A DNA stretch of 64,000 nucleotides from NCBI GenBank assembly GCA_012517815.1, contig JAAYUF010000003.1:1-64000 (forward strand), in the 5' to 3' direction. Shown one piece after another: positions 25,407 to 34,196 of this stretch; the first letter of the stretch is position 1; every line of letters begins with the position of its first letter. Both the position numbers and the translations under genes were made by a program. The notes below the pieces were generated by a model, which saw only the letters and a program-made list of their open reading frames with translations, was not told the origin of the DNA and did no database searches. The stretch is from Clostridiales bacterium. GTDB lineage: Bacteria > Bacillota > Clostridia > Christensenellales > Aristaeellaceae.

Positions 25407-25435
25407 AATATACCGTTACTCGTCACGATTGTCAA
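25407..25435 (-). promoter_or_regulatory. Consensus sigma-A promoter of the sugar operon
   Basis: TTGACA at 25430-25435, exactly 17 bases, then TATATT at 25407-25412 on the minus strand. The expected start is near 25400, directly before the inverted repeat. It is a near-perfect housekeeping promoter, consistent with control by repression. Confidence 0.8.
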
Positions 25436-26503
25436 TCCATTCTATGGCGTTTCATAAAATTTTTTATTTTCAAAACCGTCTCATTCGAAAAGTGACGCGC
25501 AACAGCCGCAAAATCCGCGCATTGGAGCGGCATGCGAGCAGGCGCGGACGGATTGCATCTCTTCCACCAGCCGACGGATGAGCGCAGGCGGAAGGCTATT
25601 CGTCGCCTCTCTTGCCGATATTAACCTATGAATCATTGAAAATCCTTTGTATGCCAGAATCCCCCGCAAAGCGCCGGGCCCTGCCCAAATCGCCCGAATC
25701 CCGCAGGATCAGAAAAGTCCATCGCAAACTGGATCGGATCGGGAATGATGGAAACGCCTGACAAGCATAACGGGGAAGCATTGTATGGGATCGGTTTTTG
25801 ATAAAACAGAAAGCTCCGCGGCGGAAGTTTGCCAAATGACCGATTTGGAAAGAGCACGCGAAGGATAGCAAACGGAAAGCGCTAGATCCCTTGCTGTGCG
25901 CCATTGCGAAATAGCCTTTGAAGCCTGTGCGCATGGCCGGCAGGATTGCGGCGTCGCGCGATGGCATGAGACGCGCGACGCTCAACTGGAGACGGCCATT
26001 CAGATCATCGGTGTGTAGATCGGACGGTCATCCCTTCCGCGCAAAGGTGTATCTGGCTTCGTGCTGTTTACCGCGAACATCCAATCCCTCTATGGGGGCT
26101 GGCAGGCTCGTGTTGTTTGGCCTTCACGGTTCATGAGGAAGCCCTGCGTCGTCGTTACGGTGGCTTTTTTTCACGGCAACATGGTGCGCAATGTGAAGAT
26201 TTCAGGAGTCCCCCCTGATATAGGTTCAGTACCAAACCAGAAAAAACAAAAGCCCATAGCGCCCTACCATCCTATGATTCCTGGCAAATCAGGCTGGCGG
26301 AAGGCATGCCGATACGCTGCGCGTTCGGTACTCCTAACAACCCCTTCGACTTCTTTCCGGTTTTCCCCGGCGTTCTGCAATCTGAACTCGATTGATACAC
26401 ACACCCCACCAGCTTGCAGCGAACCCTCCGGCCGCATGACAAGTACAGGCTGTACTGGAAAGTATGAAGAACCCGGGATTACGGGGAGCCCTGTCCGCTT
26501 CCC
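25436..26503. other. Gap of about 1 kb with no supported gene
   Basis: Short frames on both strands lack ribosome-binding sites and recognisable domains. The base composition is more mixed than in the operon. I see no tRNA or convincing hairpin. It separates the sugar operon from the leucine-rich-repeat gene. Confidence 0.5.
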
Positions 26504-27748
26504 TCACTGGACCGGCAATCCCTCCGGAATGCGTTCCGGCGTATCCGTGCCGATATGCCTGATTTTCACCAGCCCAAGCAGAGGCGAATAGTCAACTATT
26601 CCATGGACACTGTACAGCTCCAGATCGGTCAGCTTCAGCATGCCTTCGATTCCGGCCAGGGTCGTAACCGTCACCGTATTGAGCAACAGCCGTTTCAGTT
26701 TCGGTATGCCAAACACGGGCGTCAAATCAACCGTCCCATCGATGCCTTCCAAAGACAGCTCCTCCAGTGTACCGGCATCCTGAATGCCTTGCAGATCAGG
26801 CGCATCCACGCTCACAAACCTCAGCGACCGTATGCTTGGCTGCGCGAAAATGGGGCTGTAATCCGGCTTCCCGGTGGTCCCGATCAAGTGCAGGCTCCTC
26901 AGCTTTTTCATGTCCTGGATGCCGTCCAGCGTATTGATAGGCATGCTGTAAATCCTGACATCCTGCAATGCTTTCATACGCCAGAGCGGCGCCACCGAGC
27001 GAACGGGCACATTGTCCAGCATGATCCCATTCAGTTTCGTGCCAGCGATTCTCTCCAGCGTTGCGTCCGTGATGGCGCATGTGTTCAAACCGAGGTAAGT
27101 GAGTTTGTGGCTCAGGTGATCGAGAAGTACGTTCACCTCGGTATCCGATTGGTACGCCACTGCCAAGGCAATCAGCTTTTTGCAGGTATACAGGGGAGAC
27201 AGGTCATGGACCCTGAAATCGATGCTGAAGTTGATCAGTTTGGGCATTTCTGTCACGGCAGATATATCTTTGCACGGGCATTCGCTGATCCAGACATCGG
27301 ATAAACCCTTGATGCCCGCGAGAAAGCCCAGATCGGTAAACTGTATCTGCTTTGCGCCGAAGTATGTCAGGCTCTTGATGGCGGTGATCGCAGCCAGGCT
27401 GATCGGTATGACCCTTTCCAGGTATAAGCCCTTCAGTTTTGTGCAGAACTGCAAAACCGACAGATCCGCCGGCGTGGCCGTCGTGGCAACGATATTCAGT
27501 TGCTCCCCGTTCTTGCCCACCGAGGCCAGCTGTTTGGGCGTGATCGGCCCTTCCGGCATGCCGAGGCTTTCACGGATGGCGTGCTCAACGACGGCGTCCG
27601 TGAAGATCACATGGCCATCGGCGTCGACCATTTGCTCCACGGCCGTTAATGGCGGCATGAGGTCGAGCGGGCTTTCCGCGCCGACGGGCGCAGGCAACGC
27701 CGCAACCAGCAGAATCGTACACACCAGAAGCGCAAGCGCGTTTTTCAT
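26504..27748 (-). CDS. Secreted leucine-rich-repeat protein
   Basis: The signal peptide MKNALALLVCTILLVAALPA is followed from ~residue 60 by repeats of ~22-25 residues with the pattern L-x-x-L-x-L (for example LKGLYLERV, LTYLGLNTCAI, LRSLHLIGTTGK, LKRLLLNTVTV, LTDLELYSVHG). This is internalin-like and suggests a curved binding surface outside the cell. There is no LPXTG motif or transmembrane tail, so it is probably secreted or retained by other means. 414 residues; GGAGAAC precedes the ATG, and a sigma-A promoter lies about 70 bases upstream. The ligand is unknown. Confidence 0.85.
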   Translation of the reverse strand: MKNALALLVCTILLVAALPAPVGAESPLDLMPPLTAVEQMVDADGHVIFTDAVVEHAIRESLGMPEGPITPKQLASVGKNGEQLNIVATTATPADLSVLQFCTKLKGLYLERVIPISLAAITAIKSLTYFGAKQIQFTDLGFLAGIKGLSDVWISECPCKDISAVTEMPKLINFSIDFRVHDLSPLYTCKKLIALAVAYQSDTEVNVLLDHLSHKLTYLGLNTCAITDATLERIAGTKLNGIMLDNVPVRSVAPLWRMKALQDVRIYSMPINTLDGIQDMKKLRSLHLIGTTGKPDYSPIFAQPSIRSLRFVSVDAPDLQGIQDAGTLEELSLEGIDGTVDLTPVFGIPKLKRLLLNTVTVTTLAGIEGMLKLTDLELYSVHGIVDYSPLLGLVKIRHIGTDTPERIPEGLPVQ

Positions 27749-27812
27749 CCCACGTTCTCCATCAATTGGGCCGGGCGGTTGAGCATGTCATGCCTCTTCG
27801 GTCAATAGCGCA

Positions 27813-27841
27813 AGTATACCATAGCGATAGCAGACCGTCAA
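27813..27841 (-). promoter_or_regulatory. Sigma-A promoter of the leucine-rich-repeat gene
   Basis: TTGACG at 27836-27841, 17-base spacer, TATACT at 27813-27818 on the minus strand, about 65 bases before the ATG at 27748. Confidence 0.7.
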
Positions 27842-27945
27842 ACCGTCGTTTCGATTTGGGGTGGCTTTTCCATGGAAGAAACAGCGCATTTCCAACCTTT
27901 GAAACCCGTCGGGTACGTAGATGAAAACCCACGATCGCAAAACGC

Positions 27946-28115
27946 ATGTGCCCCTGTTGTTCGAAACCGGGAGATGTTTCGCGTTCCCCGACAATCCCTG
28001 AAAAAGTGCCCGGGCGGCTGATCGCCTGCCGGTGGAAGAGCGAACGTTTTTGCGGCGTCACGCAGGCCGAAGCGATCGCCGGGCGGGATGCGTTCAGGCG
28101 GAGCCTTGAAAGCGG
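27946..28115 (+). pseudogene. Relic of a tyrosine-recombinase N-terminal domain (copy 2)
   Basis: A frame beginning MCPCCSKPGD contains IACRWKSERFCGVTQAEA and RDAFRRSLESG, the same peptide as the relic at 4572-4740. The same leading bases (ATGTGCCCC) mark both copies. Here the frame is open across the homologous part but continues into unrelated proline- and arginine-rich sequence to ~28320, with no catalytic recombinase domain. I read it as an old fragment of an integrase gene or of a dispersed element derived from one. Confidence 0.5.
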
Positions 28116-28406
28116 CCTTCGCCATGAAGCCACGGATACCGGGGCGCTTGCCGGCGCTTTGCCATGGAGCGCGATTTGGGAGCCGGCGTGGCGGCCGGCA
28201 CGCACTATGCCTGCGCGTTTCCTTTGCCCCGCTTGGGTCGGTCGGAATGCAATCCGCTGGAGCCCGGCATACCGGGTGACAATCTCCCGGATGGATCAAC
28301 ATGCCTGCTGTTTCAGTTGACACGCCACGGTACATGATGTATGTTGTGGATACCGAACGCCATGTAAAATATGCGCCGCGTATCCTCTTCATGAAAGGAT
28401 GATATT

Positions 28407-29195
28407 ATGGGTACCAAAGGTAAGTCGTGGCTTAACCTCGGACTGTACCTCGTCACACTCGTCGTCAACACCCTCGGCGCGATTGGGATTATAAACGGCA
28501 TGTCTCAGAAGGAAGTATCGGATGCATACCCCACGCTGATTACGCCTAGCCCTTCCACCTTCTCGATTTGGGGCTTAATCTATGTCCTGCTCCTCATTTC
28601 CCTGATCTACATGATTGCGACCAACAAACAAGAACGGACCGCCAACCTCATCGAGAAGATCAGCGTGCCTTTCTGGATTTCCAGCGCGGCGAACATCCTG
28701 TGGATCATCACCTTTTCCTATGAGTTGATCGGCGTCTCCACGCTTTTGATCCTTGCGTTCGTGATCAGCCTGGCTGTGATCAACGTCCGGTTGAAGACGC
28801 CGGACGGGCTGGGCCAAAAGGTGAACGCGTTCGCCTTTGGCATCTATAACGGCTGGCTGATCATTGCGACGGTAGTCAACGTGTCGGCGTATTTGGTGAA
28901 GCTGAATTGGAACCGCTTCGGCCTGACAGCCGATACCTGGGCGCTGATCATACTGGTGGTCGCGTTTCTGCTGACCGGATTGATTCAGCTGCGGTTGCGC
29001 AACGCCGCGCTTACCCTGCCGCTCGCCTGGGCGTACTACGGCATCTGGCAGCAGAATCTTGGCCAAGGCGTCTTTACCGGGCCGTATCCGGCGATCTCGA
29101 TCGCGGCGATCGTCATCGGAATCCTGTATATCCTGATGGCGGGGTTTGTGTTCATGAAGAATGGGCTATGCCTGTTGCCTAAAGGCAGAGCCTAG
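28407..29195 (+). CDS. TspO/MBR-like multi-pass membrane protein
   Basis: 262 residues with about seven hydrophobic segments. The N-terminal part has PTLITPSPSTFSIWGLIYVL, matching the P-x-FxxxWxxxY pattern of TspO/tryptophan-rich sensory protein relatives. Later aromatic motifs are ISSAANILWIITFSYEL, GIYNGWLIIATVVNVSAYL and LAWAYYGIWQQNLG. TspO proteins bind porphyrins or lipophilic ligands in the membrane; this longer relative is of unknown function. AAAGGAT lies 8 bases before the ATG. It is a single gene followed by a strong terminator. Confidence 0.8.
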   Translation: MGTKGKSWLNLGLYLVTLVVNTLGAIGIINGMSQKEVSDAYPTLITPSPSTFSIWGLIYVLLLISLIYMIATNKQERTANLIEKISVPFWISSAANILWIITFSYELIGVSTLLILAFVISLAVINVRLKTPDGLGQKVNAFAFGIYNGWLIIATVVNVSAYLVKLNWNRFGLTADTWALIILVVAFLLTGLIQLRLRNAALTLPLAWAYYGIWQQNLGQGVFTGPYPAISIAAIVIGILYILMAGFVFMKNGLCLLPKGRA

Positions 29196-29295
29196 ACAGG
29201 CGCTGTGCAATAGCCTCGGGGCGCTCAGCCTGTTTGCTGCAAAGCATGGAGCCGGACTAACCCCATCGCATGCCCCCGTAGCCAATACGTAAGCG

Positions 29296-29332
29296 CAGGA
29301 AGCCGGAAACGTGAGTCCGGCTTCCTGTTTTT
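29296..29332 (+). terminator. Rho-independent terminator of the TspO-like gene
   Basis: A perfect 12-bp stem (CAGGAAGCCGGA) with an 8-base loop, then five Ts, about 100 bases after the stop on the plus strand. Confidence 0.85.
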
Positions 29333-29380
29333 GATGGCTGCCGTCTTGGCGACCAGCTCTTGTGGAAGGGCTTCCCGCCG

Positions 29381-30301
29381 CTAACTGATCACCGATAGCC
29401 AAATGCTCATCTCATTGTTTTCTTCGTCGGATTCCGCAATGTGATCATCGCTGTCGACCTGAAACACAATCTGATACTGTCCGGGTTCCTTCGGAACAAA
29501 GCTGAACTGGCTGTTGCCGTTGTCAACCGTCTGCGACGCCGGGATCGCCTCATGGTAACCGTACCCCATCTGCTCACCATTGACAAACCACTTGATGTTA
29601 AAGCCGGTCTGGGTGCCGGTTGGGCCGGCATTCCAAACGGAGGAATCAAACTGGACGGCATGCCCGACCCTCCAGTCCTTCTGGTTTGTGGTATTGAGGA
29701 TGCGTTCCACCAGCAGGTCCGGCAACCGGCTGGCAGCGTCGCCGGGCTCCTCCCCCGACGCCTCTTCAAAGGCATGGCCGTTGTCCATGGCATACTGCCA
29801 AGCGACGCTGCCGTACGATGCGGTGATCGTCACCCGCCCCGGACTCCCGCCAAAGCATTCCTCGCCAATGGTCGTCACGCTGTCCGGGATTCTGATGGCG
29901 GTCAGACTGGGGCATCCCCAGAAGGCATACGCGCCGATGCTTTGGATGCCTTCCGGCAGATACACATACTCCAGGTCCGGATAATTCTCAAACGCATGGT
30001 CCAGAATCACCCTCACCGGAAGTCCAAGGTTGGCTTTCAGCCCCTGAATCAGCGCGGCCATACCCGGGACGCCGATGGCCGCCTGAGCCTGAAAAACGCT
30101 GATCATTTCCGCGCGGACGCTGAGGCTTGGATAGTATCGCTCCGGAACCGTCAGGTGCGTTGAGGTTGTCGGCGTGTGTCCCTTGAGAAGGACATTTCCG
30201 TTATCCTCGATGGTCCAGTACCAGCAATCGGCAATCGCACGATTGATATTGACTGAAAGCAGGAAAAGGAGTACGGCAAGGAAAACCAGTACCCGTTTCA
30301 T
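29381..30301 (-). CDS. Secreted BspA-type LRR protein with C-terminal CARDB domain
   Basis: The signal peptide MKRVLVFLAVLLFLLSVN precedes LRR_5 repeats (YPDLEYVYLPEGIQSIGAYAF, then CPSLTAIRIPDSVTTIGEECF) in residues ~115-165. A CARDB-like beta-sandwich starts at ~200 (LPDLLVERI) and runs to the C-terminus, with AVQFDSSVWNAGPTGTQ and FQVDSDDHIAESDEENNEM, the acidic end being typical of that domain. It is probably an extracellular binding protein; no anchor motif is visible. 306 residues from the ATG at 30301, with AAAGGAAG upstream. The stop lies on the far side of the TspO terminator, so the two genes converge. Confidence 0.85.
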   Translation of the reverse strand: MKRVLVFLAVLLFLLSVNINRAIADCWYWTIEDNGNVLLKGHTPTTSTHLTVPERYYPSLSVRAEMISVFQAQAAIGVPGMAALIQGLKANLGLPVRVILDHAFENYPDLEYVYLPEGIQSIGAYAFWGCPSLTAIRIPDSVTTIGEECFGGSPGRVTITASYGSVAWQYAMDNGHAFEEASGEEPGDAASRLPDLLVERILNTTNQKDWRVGHAVQFDSSVWNAGPTGTQTGFNIKWFVNGEQMGYGYHEAIPASQTVDNGNSQFSFVPKEPGQYQIVFQVDSDDHIAESDEENNEMSIWLSVIS

Positions 30302-30598
30302 ATATCTCTTCCTTTCACACCGCATGGCATACCGGCCATGAATCCCCTGTTGCGGTTCATTCCAATTCCAGGTACTGTGAAATCAGGCGTTTGGACCAAC
30401 CGGACAGCAGACGCCGCTCCTATGGTGCGGCAAAAAAGGTTTGTGCGGGTCATAGGAGTCAATCGTGTCGGGCGAAGAATCGTCGGCGGGAAAGGTTCTC
30501 CGCTCGGGCAGCGAAGAGAACCGGTTCTGTTGGCATCAAGCAAAAACGGACGGTGGGAATTGCCTCAATGGTCGTTTGTCAATCGTTAACCCGTGAGT

Positions 30599-30627
30599 AT
30601 TATAGCACAATTACCTAATATCTTCAA
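30599..30627 (-). promoter_or_regulatory. Sigma-A promoter upstream of the BspA-type gene
   Basis: TTGAAG at 30622-30627, 17 bases, TATAAT at 30599-30604 on the minus strand. The next gene on that strand starts at 30301, so the leader would be about 290 bases. I recognise no riboswitch in it. Confidence 0.65.
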
Positions 30628-31183
30628 TCTTTTTCAGGGACTATGCCCAATATAGGCCCGATCAGGGTGTCGCGGCGCCCAAACCGTCACGCCGAAACGA
30701 ATGGAACGCGATACGCCCCGTCACAGCTTTGTGAAAATTGACCGATGAAACGGATCATTCAAAGGATTGCGGCCCGTTCTCATCTTCGCGCAAAACAAAC
30801 CCCCAAACAGGCCGGTAAGCCGCGCTTGTCCGCCGGATCGGGATTCGCCGCTCCTTTCGGAGACCGCTCTATCTAGCGCAGCGCCGTGCCCCCGATCTTG
30901 CCCTGTTACCCTACACACCGGGCTCCGCAAACCGTCGCGGAGCATAGCGTCATCGCTCCAGAAGGGAAACGCCGCCCCTTTCCCATCGCCCTGCCGTCTT
31001 TGCTTGGCAGGATAACCGAGGGACGAAACCTGCCAGGCGTAGCACGTCAGCGGACAGAACTTTTTCGTTTTGTTGCAAATACAACGGTAAGCGTTCTCTC
31101 CTTGTGGTATACAGGATAGGGCACAGTACGTGCCGCCAACGCGCCGCTCCATAGCGTGCGTCGATGGAGCGGAGGGAAGGGCC
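30628..31183. other. Gap with no supported gene
   Basis: This lies between the BspA-type promoter and the DUF1858 frame. Short frames are unsupported. A promoter for the rightward cluster should lie here, but no -35/-10 pair stands out. Confidence 0.45.
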
Positions 31184-31443
31184 GTGAACGATCGCCGCAT
31201 TGATCTGAATCGGTCGGCATACGCGTTGTGTGCTCAGTATCCATGGCCGGTCCAAACGCTGGCGGAAATCGGCTGTCCGGATATCGCCAAACCGGGTATG
31301 CCGGCCAGCGTCGGGCGATGGAGGACCCCCTCCAAGGCGCCGCCATGAAGAAGCTTGATCTGGAACAGATTCGGGAACGGTTGAGCGCAAGCGGCTATAC
31401 CGCGCGCCAACAGGAGGTTTGCCATGAGTCGGGAAATCAATAA
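31184..31443 (+). pseudogene. DUF1858 domain protein with an apparent -1 frameshift
   Basis: From a GTG at 31184 (GGAGGG upstream) the frame reads RIDLNRSAYALCAQYPWPV and LAEIGCPDIAKPGMPASVGR, the DUF1858 pattern. It then runs into a stop after a run of five Cs at about 31325. The -1 frame continues the domain as GAAMKKLDLEQIRERL to a stop at 31443. One extra C in the run would restore an ~87-residue protein. It could be a sequencing or assembly error in a homopolymer, a real inactivation, or programmed slippage. DUF1858 proteins are often encoded beside DUF438/hemerythrin/PAS proteins, as here; the frame overlaps the start of that gene. Confidence 0.7.
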
Positions 31444-32623
31444 CAGCCTATACCGTCAGCAGGTCATCAAGGACTTGTTGCGCAAACTGCATGAGGGGCA
31501 TACGGTCGACGAAGTGAAGCAGCGGTTCGCCGATGCGTTTTCGGGCGTAGCCGCATCCGAGATTTCCGCCGCGGAGCAGGCGCTGATCGCGGAGGGTATG
31601 CCCGTAAGCGAGGTACAGCGGCTTTGTGACGTCCACAGCGCCGTTTTCAGGGGCAGTATGGAAGAAATTCGCGCGCCTGTCGATCCTTCACAGACGCCGG
31701 GGCATCCGGCGCATACCCTCAGGCAGGAGAACCGCGCGATTCAAAAGCTGATCCGGGAGCACATCCGGCCCTCGCTTACGGCGTTTGAAGCCGGCACGCG
31801 ATCCGCAAGCCAGCTGGCCGAGGCGGTGCATGCCCTGCTGCCGCTTGACCGGCACTACCTGCGCAAGGAGAATCTGTTCTTCCCGTATCTGGAAAAGCAT
31901 AACATCACCGCGCCGCCCAAAGTCATGTGGGGCGTGGATGACGAGATCCGCGCGGCGCTCAAGGCATCTGCCGCGCTGGCGGCCGCCGGCGACGCCGCCG
32001 TCATCGGCAGGCTCACGGAAACCCTGTCGCGCGTGGAGGAGATGATCTTCAAGGAAGAAAACATTCTGCTGCCGATGTTACTGGACACGCTGAACCCTCA
32101 GGAGTGGAAGCGCATCGCGGACGAAAGCGACGAACTCGGGTATGCCCTGATCGATCCGCCTGTGCGTTGGGAACCGGTTTCGCAGGACCCATCCGACGCC
32201 GTCGCCCGGCCCGACGACCAGTCGCTCCGCCTTCCCACCGGCTTTCTGGCGCTCAATGAGATCACCGCGCTTCTCAACACGCTTCCGGTGGATATCACCT
32301 TTGTCGGGGTGGATGATACCGTACGGTATTTTTCGCAGGGCGCGGAGCGCGTGTTTCCCCGCACCGGGGCGATAATCGGACGCAAGGTCGCCAACTGCCA
32401 TCCGCCGGCCAGCGTGCGCATCGTGGAAGGGATCATTGCCGATCTGAAAGCCGGGAAGAAGTCCCATGAGGATTTCTGGATCAACAGGGGCGGCCGGCTC
32501 CTCTACATCCGCTACTATGCCGTCCGCGACGAAAAGGGCGAGTATCTGGGCGTTGTGGAAGTCACGCAGGATATCGCGCCCATCCAGAAGATCACCGGCG
32601 AAAAGCGGCTTGTGAGCGAATAA
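31424..32623 (+). CDS. DUF438-hemerythrin-PAS sensor-like protein
   Basis: Three parts are visible in 399 residues. The first is an N-terminal DUF438 (residues 1-85). The second is a hemerythrin-like four-helix bundle (~95-250), whose iron ligands are suggested by IREHIRPSL, LDRHYLRKENLFFPYLEKH and MIFKEENILLPML. The third is a C-terminal PAS domain (~270-390) with DITFVGVDDTVRYFSQGAER. Such proteins bind a diiron centre and are thought to sense oxygen, NO or redox state in anaerobes. There is no output domain. AGGAGG lies 8 bases before the ATG. It forms an operon with the DUF1858 frame upstream and the cupin 12 bases downstream. Confidence 0.9.
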   Translation: MSREINNSLYRQQVIKDLLRKLHEGHTVDEVKQRFADAFSGVAASEISAAEQALIAEGMPVSEVQRLCDVHSAVFRGSMEEIRAPVDPSQTPGHPAHTLRQENRAIQKLIREHIRPSLTAFEAGTRSASQLAEAVHALLPLDRHYLRKENLFFPYLEKHNITAPPKVMWGVDDEIRAALKASAALAAAGDAAVIGRLTETLSRVEEMIFKEENILLPMLLDTLNPQEWKRIADESDELGYALIDPPVRWEPVSQDPSDAVARPDDQSLRLPTGFLALNEITALLNTLPVDITFVGVDDTVRYFSQGAERVFPRTGAIIGRKVANCHPPASVRIVEGIIADLKAGKKSHEDFWINRGGRLLYIRYYAVRDEKGEYLGVVEVTQDIAPIQKITGEKRLVSE

Positions 32624-32635
32624 GGAGGAAGCACC

Positions 32636-32980
32636 ATGGCGAATCAAATGCTGAAGAATATCGAGGCCGGGAAGGCAATGGACATGGCCGCTCTGGTAGC
32701 CTATCAGGAGGGGCAAATCGTCAGCCGCACGCTGACGCAGAATACCGCCGTCAGCATCACCCTGTTTGCCTTTGACCAGGGCGAGGAAATCAGCACGCAC
32801 GAATCCCGGGGGGACGCGCTGGTGTATGTGCTGGACGGCGAGGCGGCCATCACCATCGGCGAAACCGCGCATGCGGTGAAAGCCGGGCAGAGCATCGTCA
32901 TGCCGGCGAATATCGCGCACGCGGTCAAGGCCGCCGGCCGGTTCAAAATGCTGTTGGTGGTCGTGTTTCCGGGGCGGTAG
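32636..32980 (+). CDS. Small cupin protein
   Basis: A 114-residue single-domain cupin. Motif 1 is visible as STHESRGDALVYVLDGEAAI and motif 2 as VMPANIAHAVKA, with candidate metal ligands H, E and H. AAGGAGG precedes the ATG. It is the last gene of the DUF1858-DUF438 cluster. Small cupins of this type are common beside hemerythrin/PAS proteins in anaerobes; the substrate is unknown. Confidence 0.9.
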   Translation: MANQMLKNIEAGKAMDMAALVAYQEGQIVSRTLTQNTAVSITLFAFDQGEEISTHESRGDALVYVLDGEAAITIGETAHAVKAGQSIVMPANIAHAVKAAGRFKMLLVVVFPGR

Positions 32981-33008
32981 GGCTTATCGCAATTTGGCTT
33001 AATCAGCG

Positions 33009-33050
33009 AAAAGCCTCCAGGCTGAGACAACCCAGCGTCCGCCTGGAGGC
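33009..33050 (-). terminator. Terminator on the minus strand, possibly bidirectional
   Basis: A 10-bp perfect stem (GCCTCCAGGC at 33013-33022 and its complement at 33041-33050) is followed on the minus strand by TTTT. It lies about 125 bases after the Nudix-like gene stop and also just after the cupin gene on the other strand, where no T-run follows. Confidence 0.65.
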
Positions 33051-33173
33051 CTTCCGTACGGTTTCTCGCATGCCTGCCCTCAGGCTGATACCATGCGTCC
33101 TGTCCGATGCTCCTAACCCCGGTTTATCGCATCCGCGCGATTTCCCCATGACGGCGTTGGTTGTCCAACGGGC

Positions 33174-34196
33174 CTAAAGCGCCCTGAACGTGCCGATGCA
33201 CTCCAGAAGTTTCTGATACACCGCGTGGTTTGGTTCCTCCCAAAGGCGGGTGACGGCATCACAGACCTCGATCCGGGGATCGCGGCTTTCCCAAAGCCTT
33301 TGCAATTCCGATTCGGCCATCAGCAGAACGGGAAGCGCGATGTCCGCCTCATGGGAAGTCCCATCCGTTTGACTGTGCTTTTCATAGTTATCGGCGGCAA
33401 TCAACTGCTCAACCCGACTGCCCGGTACGGGCAGCGCAAAAACAAACGAATACTCGACGTTATCCTTTGCGGCGTACTCCGTAAATCCAATGGGGATAAG
33501 GCTTTCGGGTTTTACCTCGAAAGGCGAGGCGCACAGGTACTCGCCTGTGAACACGCCTTCTCGCCACAGCTCCAGCCGCTTTTCCTTCCCTTTCCTGCAA
33601 AGCAGTTCCTCGGAGAGTTCGCGCAGGGCGTTTTCACAAAGCAGCTCACTTCCGATCGTTTGGCCGATCTGTCCGGTTATGTCGTCCTCCGGCGGCCCGC
33701 AATGCCCGCCGAACAGATTCAGGCTCAGCGGGACGCAGCTCTTACCTTTGGCTATCTGCTTGTCGTGCCGGTTATGAAGGATCCAGCGGCTTTGATCCGG
33801 TCCATCCGTTACGAAAGGCACGATGATCACCGTCAGGTGTCGAAGCCCCAGCTTTTCGGCGACTACCCGTTTCGTAATCCCGGACAGGATATATTTCTCC
33901 TCCTGCTTGAGGACCGTGTACAGGCATTCTCCCTGCGGGGCTTGCCGGACCGGGCGCACAGGTTCGGGCTCGCGCTCGTCGCCCCGGCAATCGCTGACCG
34001 CTAGACCGGTATCGGCATCAGCGCTGATCTCGCACCCGCATCGCGGGCAACGCGCCGTCACATCGTCGCCGGAGGCGGCCGATGGACCGTTGCCGTCACG
34101 GTGATCATCACGGCAAGGCCCCCCATAAACGGCGTGTCGGTAGCGCGCGCCGAAGTGTTCCTGGCCGGTAGGCGTTTCTTTCCCCTGCCTGTTCAT
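33174..34196 (-). CDS. Nudix-like protein with N-terminal zinc-ribbon-like segment
   Basis: 340 residues from the ATG at 34196 (AAAGGAAG upstream). Near residue 50 a cysteine pair, RCPRCGCEI, with a further cysteine in VSDCRGDE, resembles a zinc ribbon. The central part has LNLFGGHCGPPEDD and, after a short insert, ENALRELSEELLCRK. The RELSEEL matches the core of the Nudix box (REUxEE), which binds magnesium for nucleoside-diphosphate hydrolysis. The spacing between the glycine part and the RE part is longer than the standard 23-residue box, so activity is uncertain. The C-terminal ~100 residues are unassigned. It stands alone between two convergent or unrelated units. Confidence 0.65.
   Translation of the reverse strand: MNRQGKETPTGQEHFGARYRHAVYGGPCRDDHRDGNGPSAASGDDVTARCPRCGCEISADADTGLAVSDCRGDEREPEPVRPVRQAPQGECLYTVLKQEEKYILSGITKRVVAEKLGLRHLTVIIVPFVTDGPDQSRWILHNRHDKQIAKGKSCVPLSLNLFGGHCGPPEDDITGQIGQTIGSELLCENALRELSEELLCRKGKEKRLELWREGVFTGEYLCASPFEVKPESLIPIGFTEYAAKDNVEYSFVFALPVPGSRVEQLIAADNYEKHSQTDGTSHEADIALPVLLMAESELQRLWESRDPRIEVCDAVTRLWEEPNHAVYQKLLECIGTFRAL

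Noticed and set aside
26061-26591. 176-codon plus-strand frame in the gap before the leucine-rich-repeat gene
   Set aside because: There is no ribosome-binding site, the composition is unlike a folded protein, and its end overlaps the real LRR gene.
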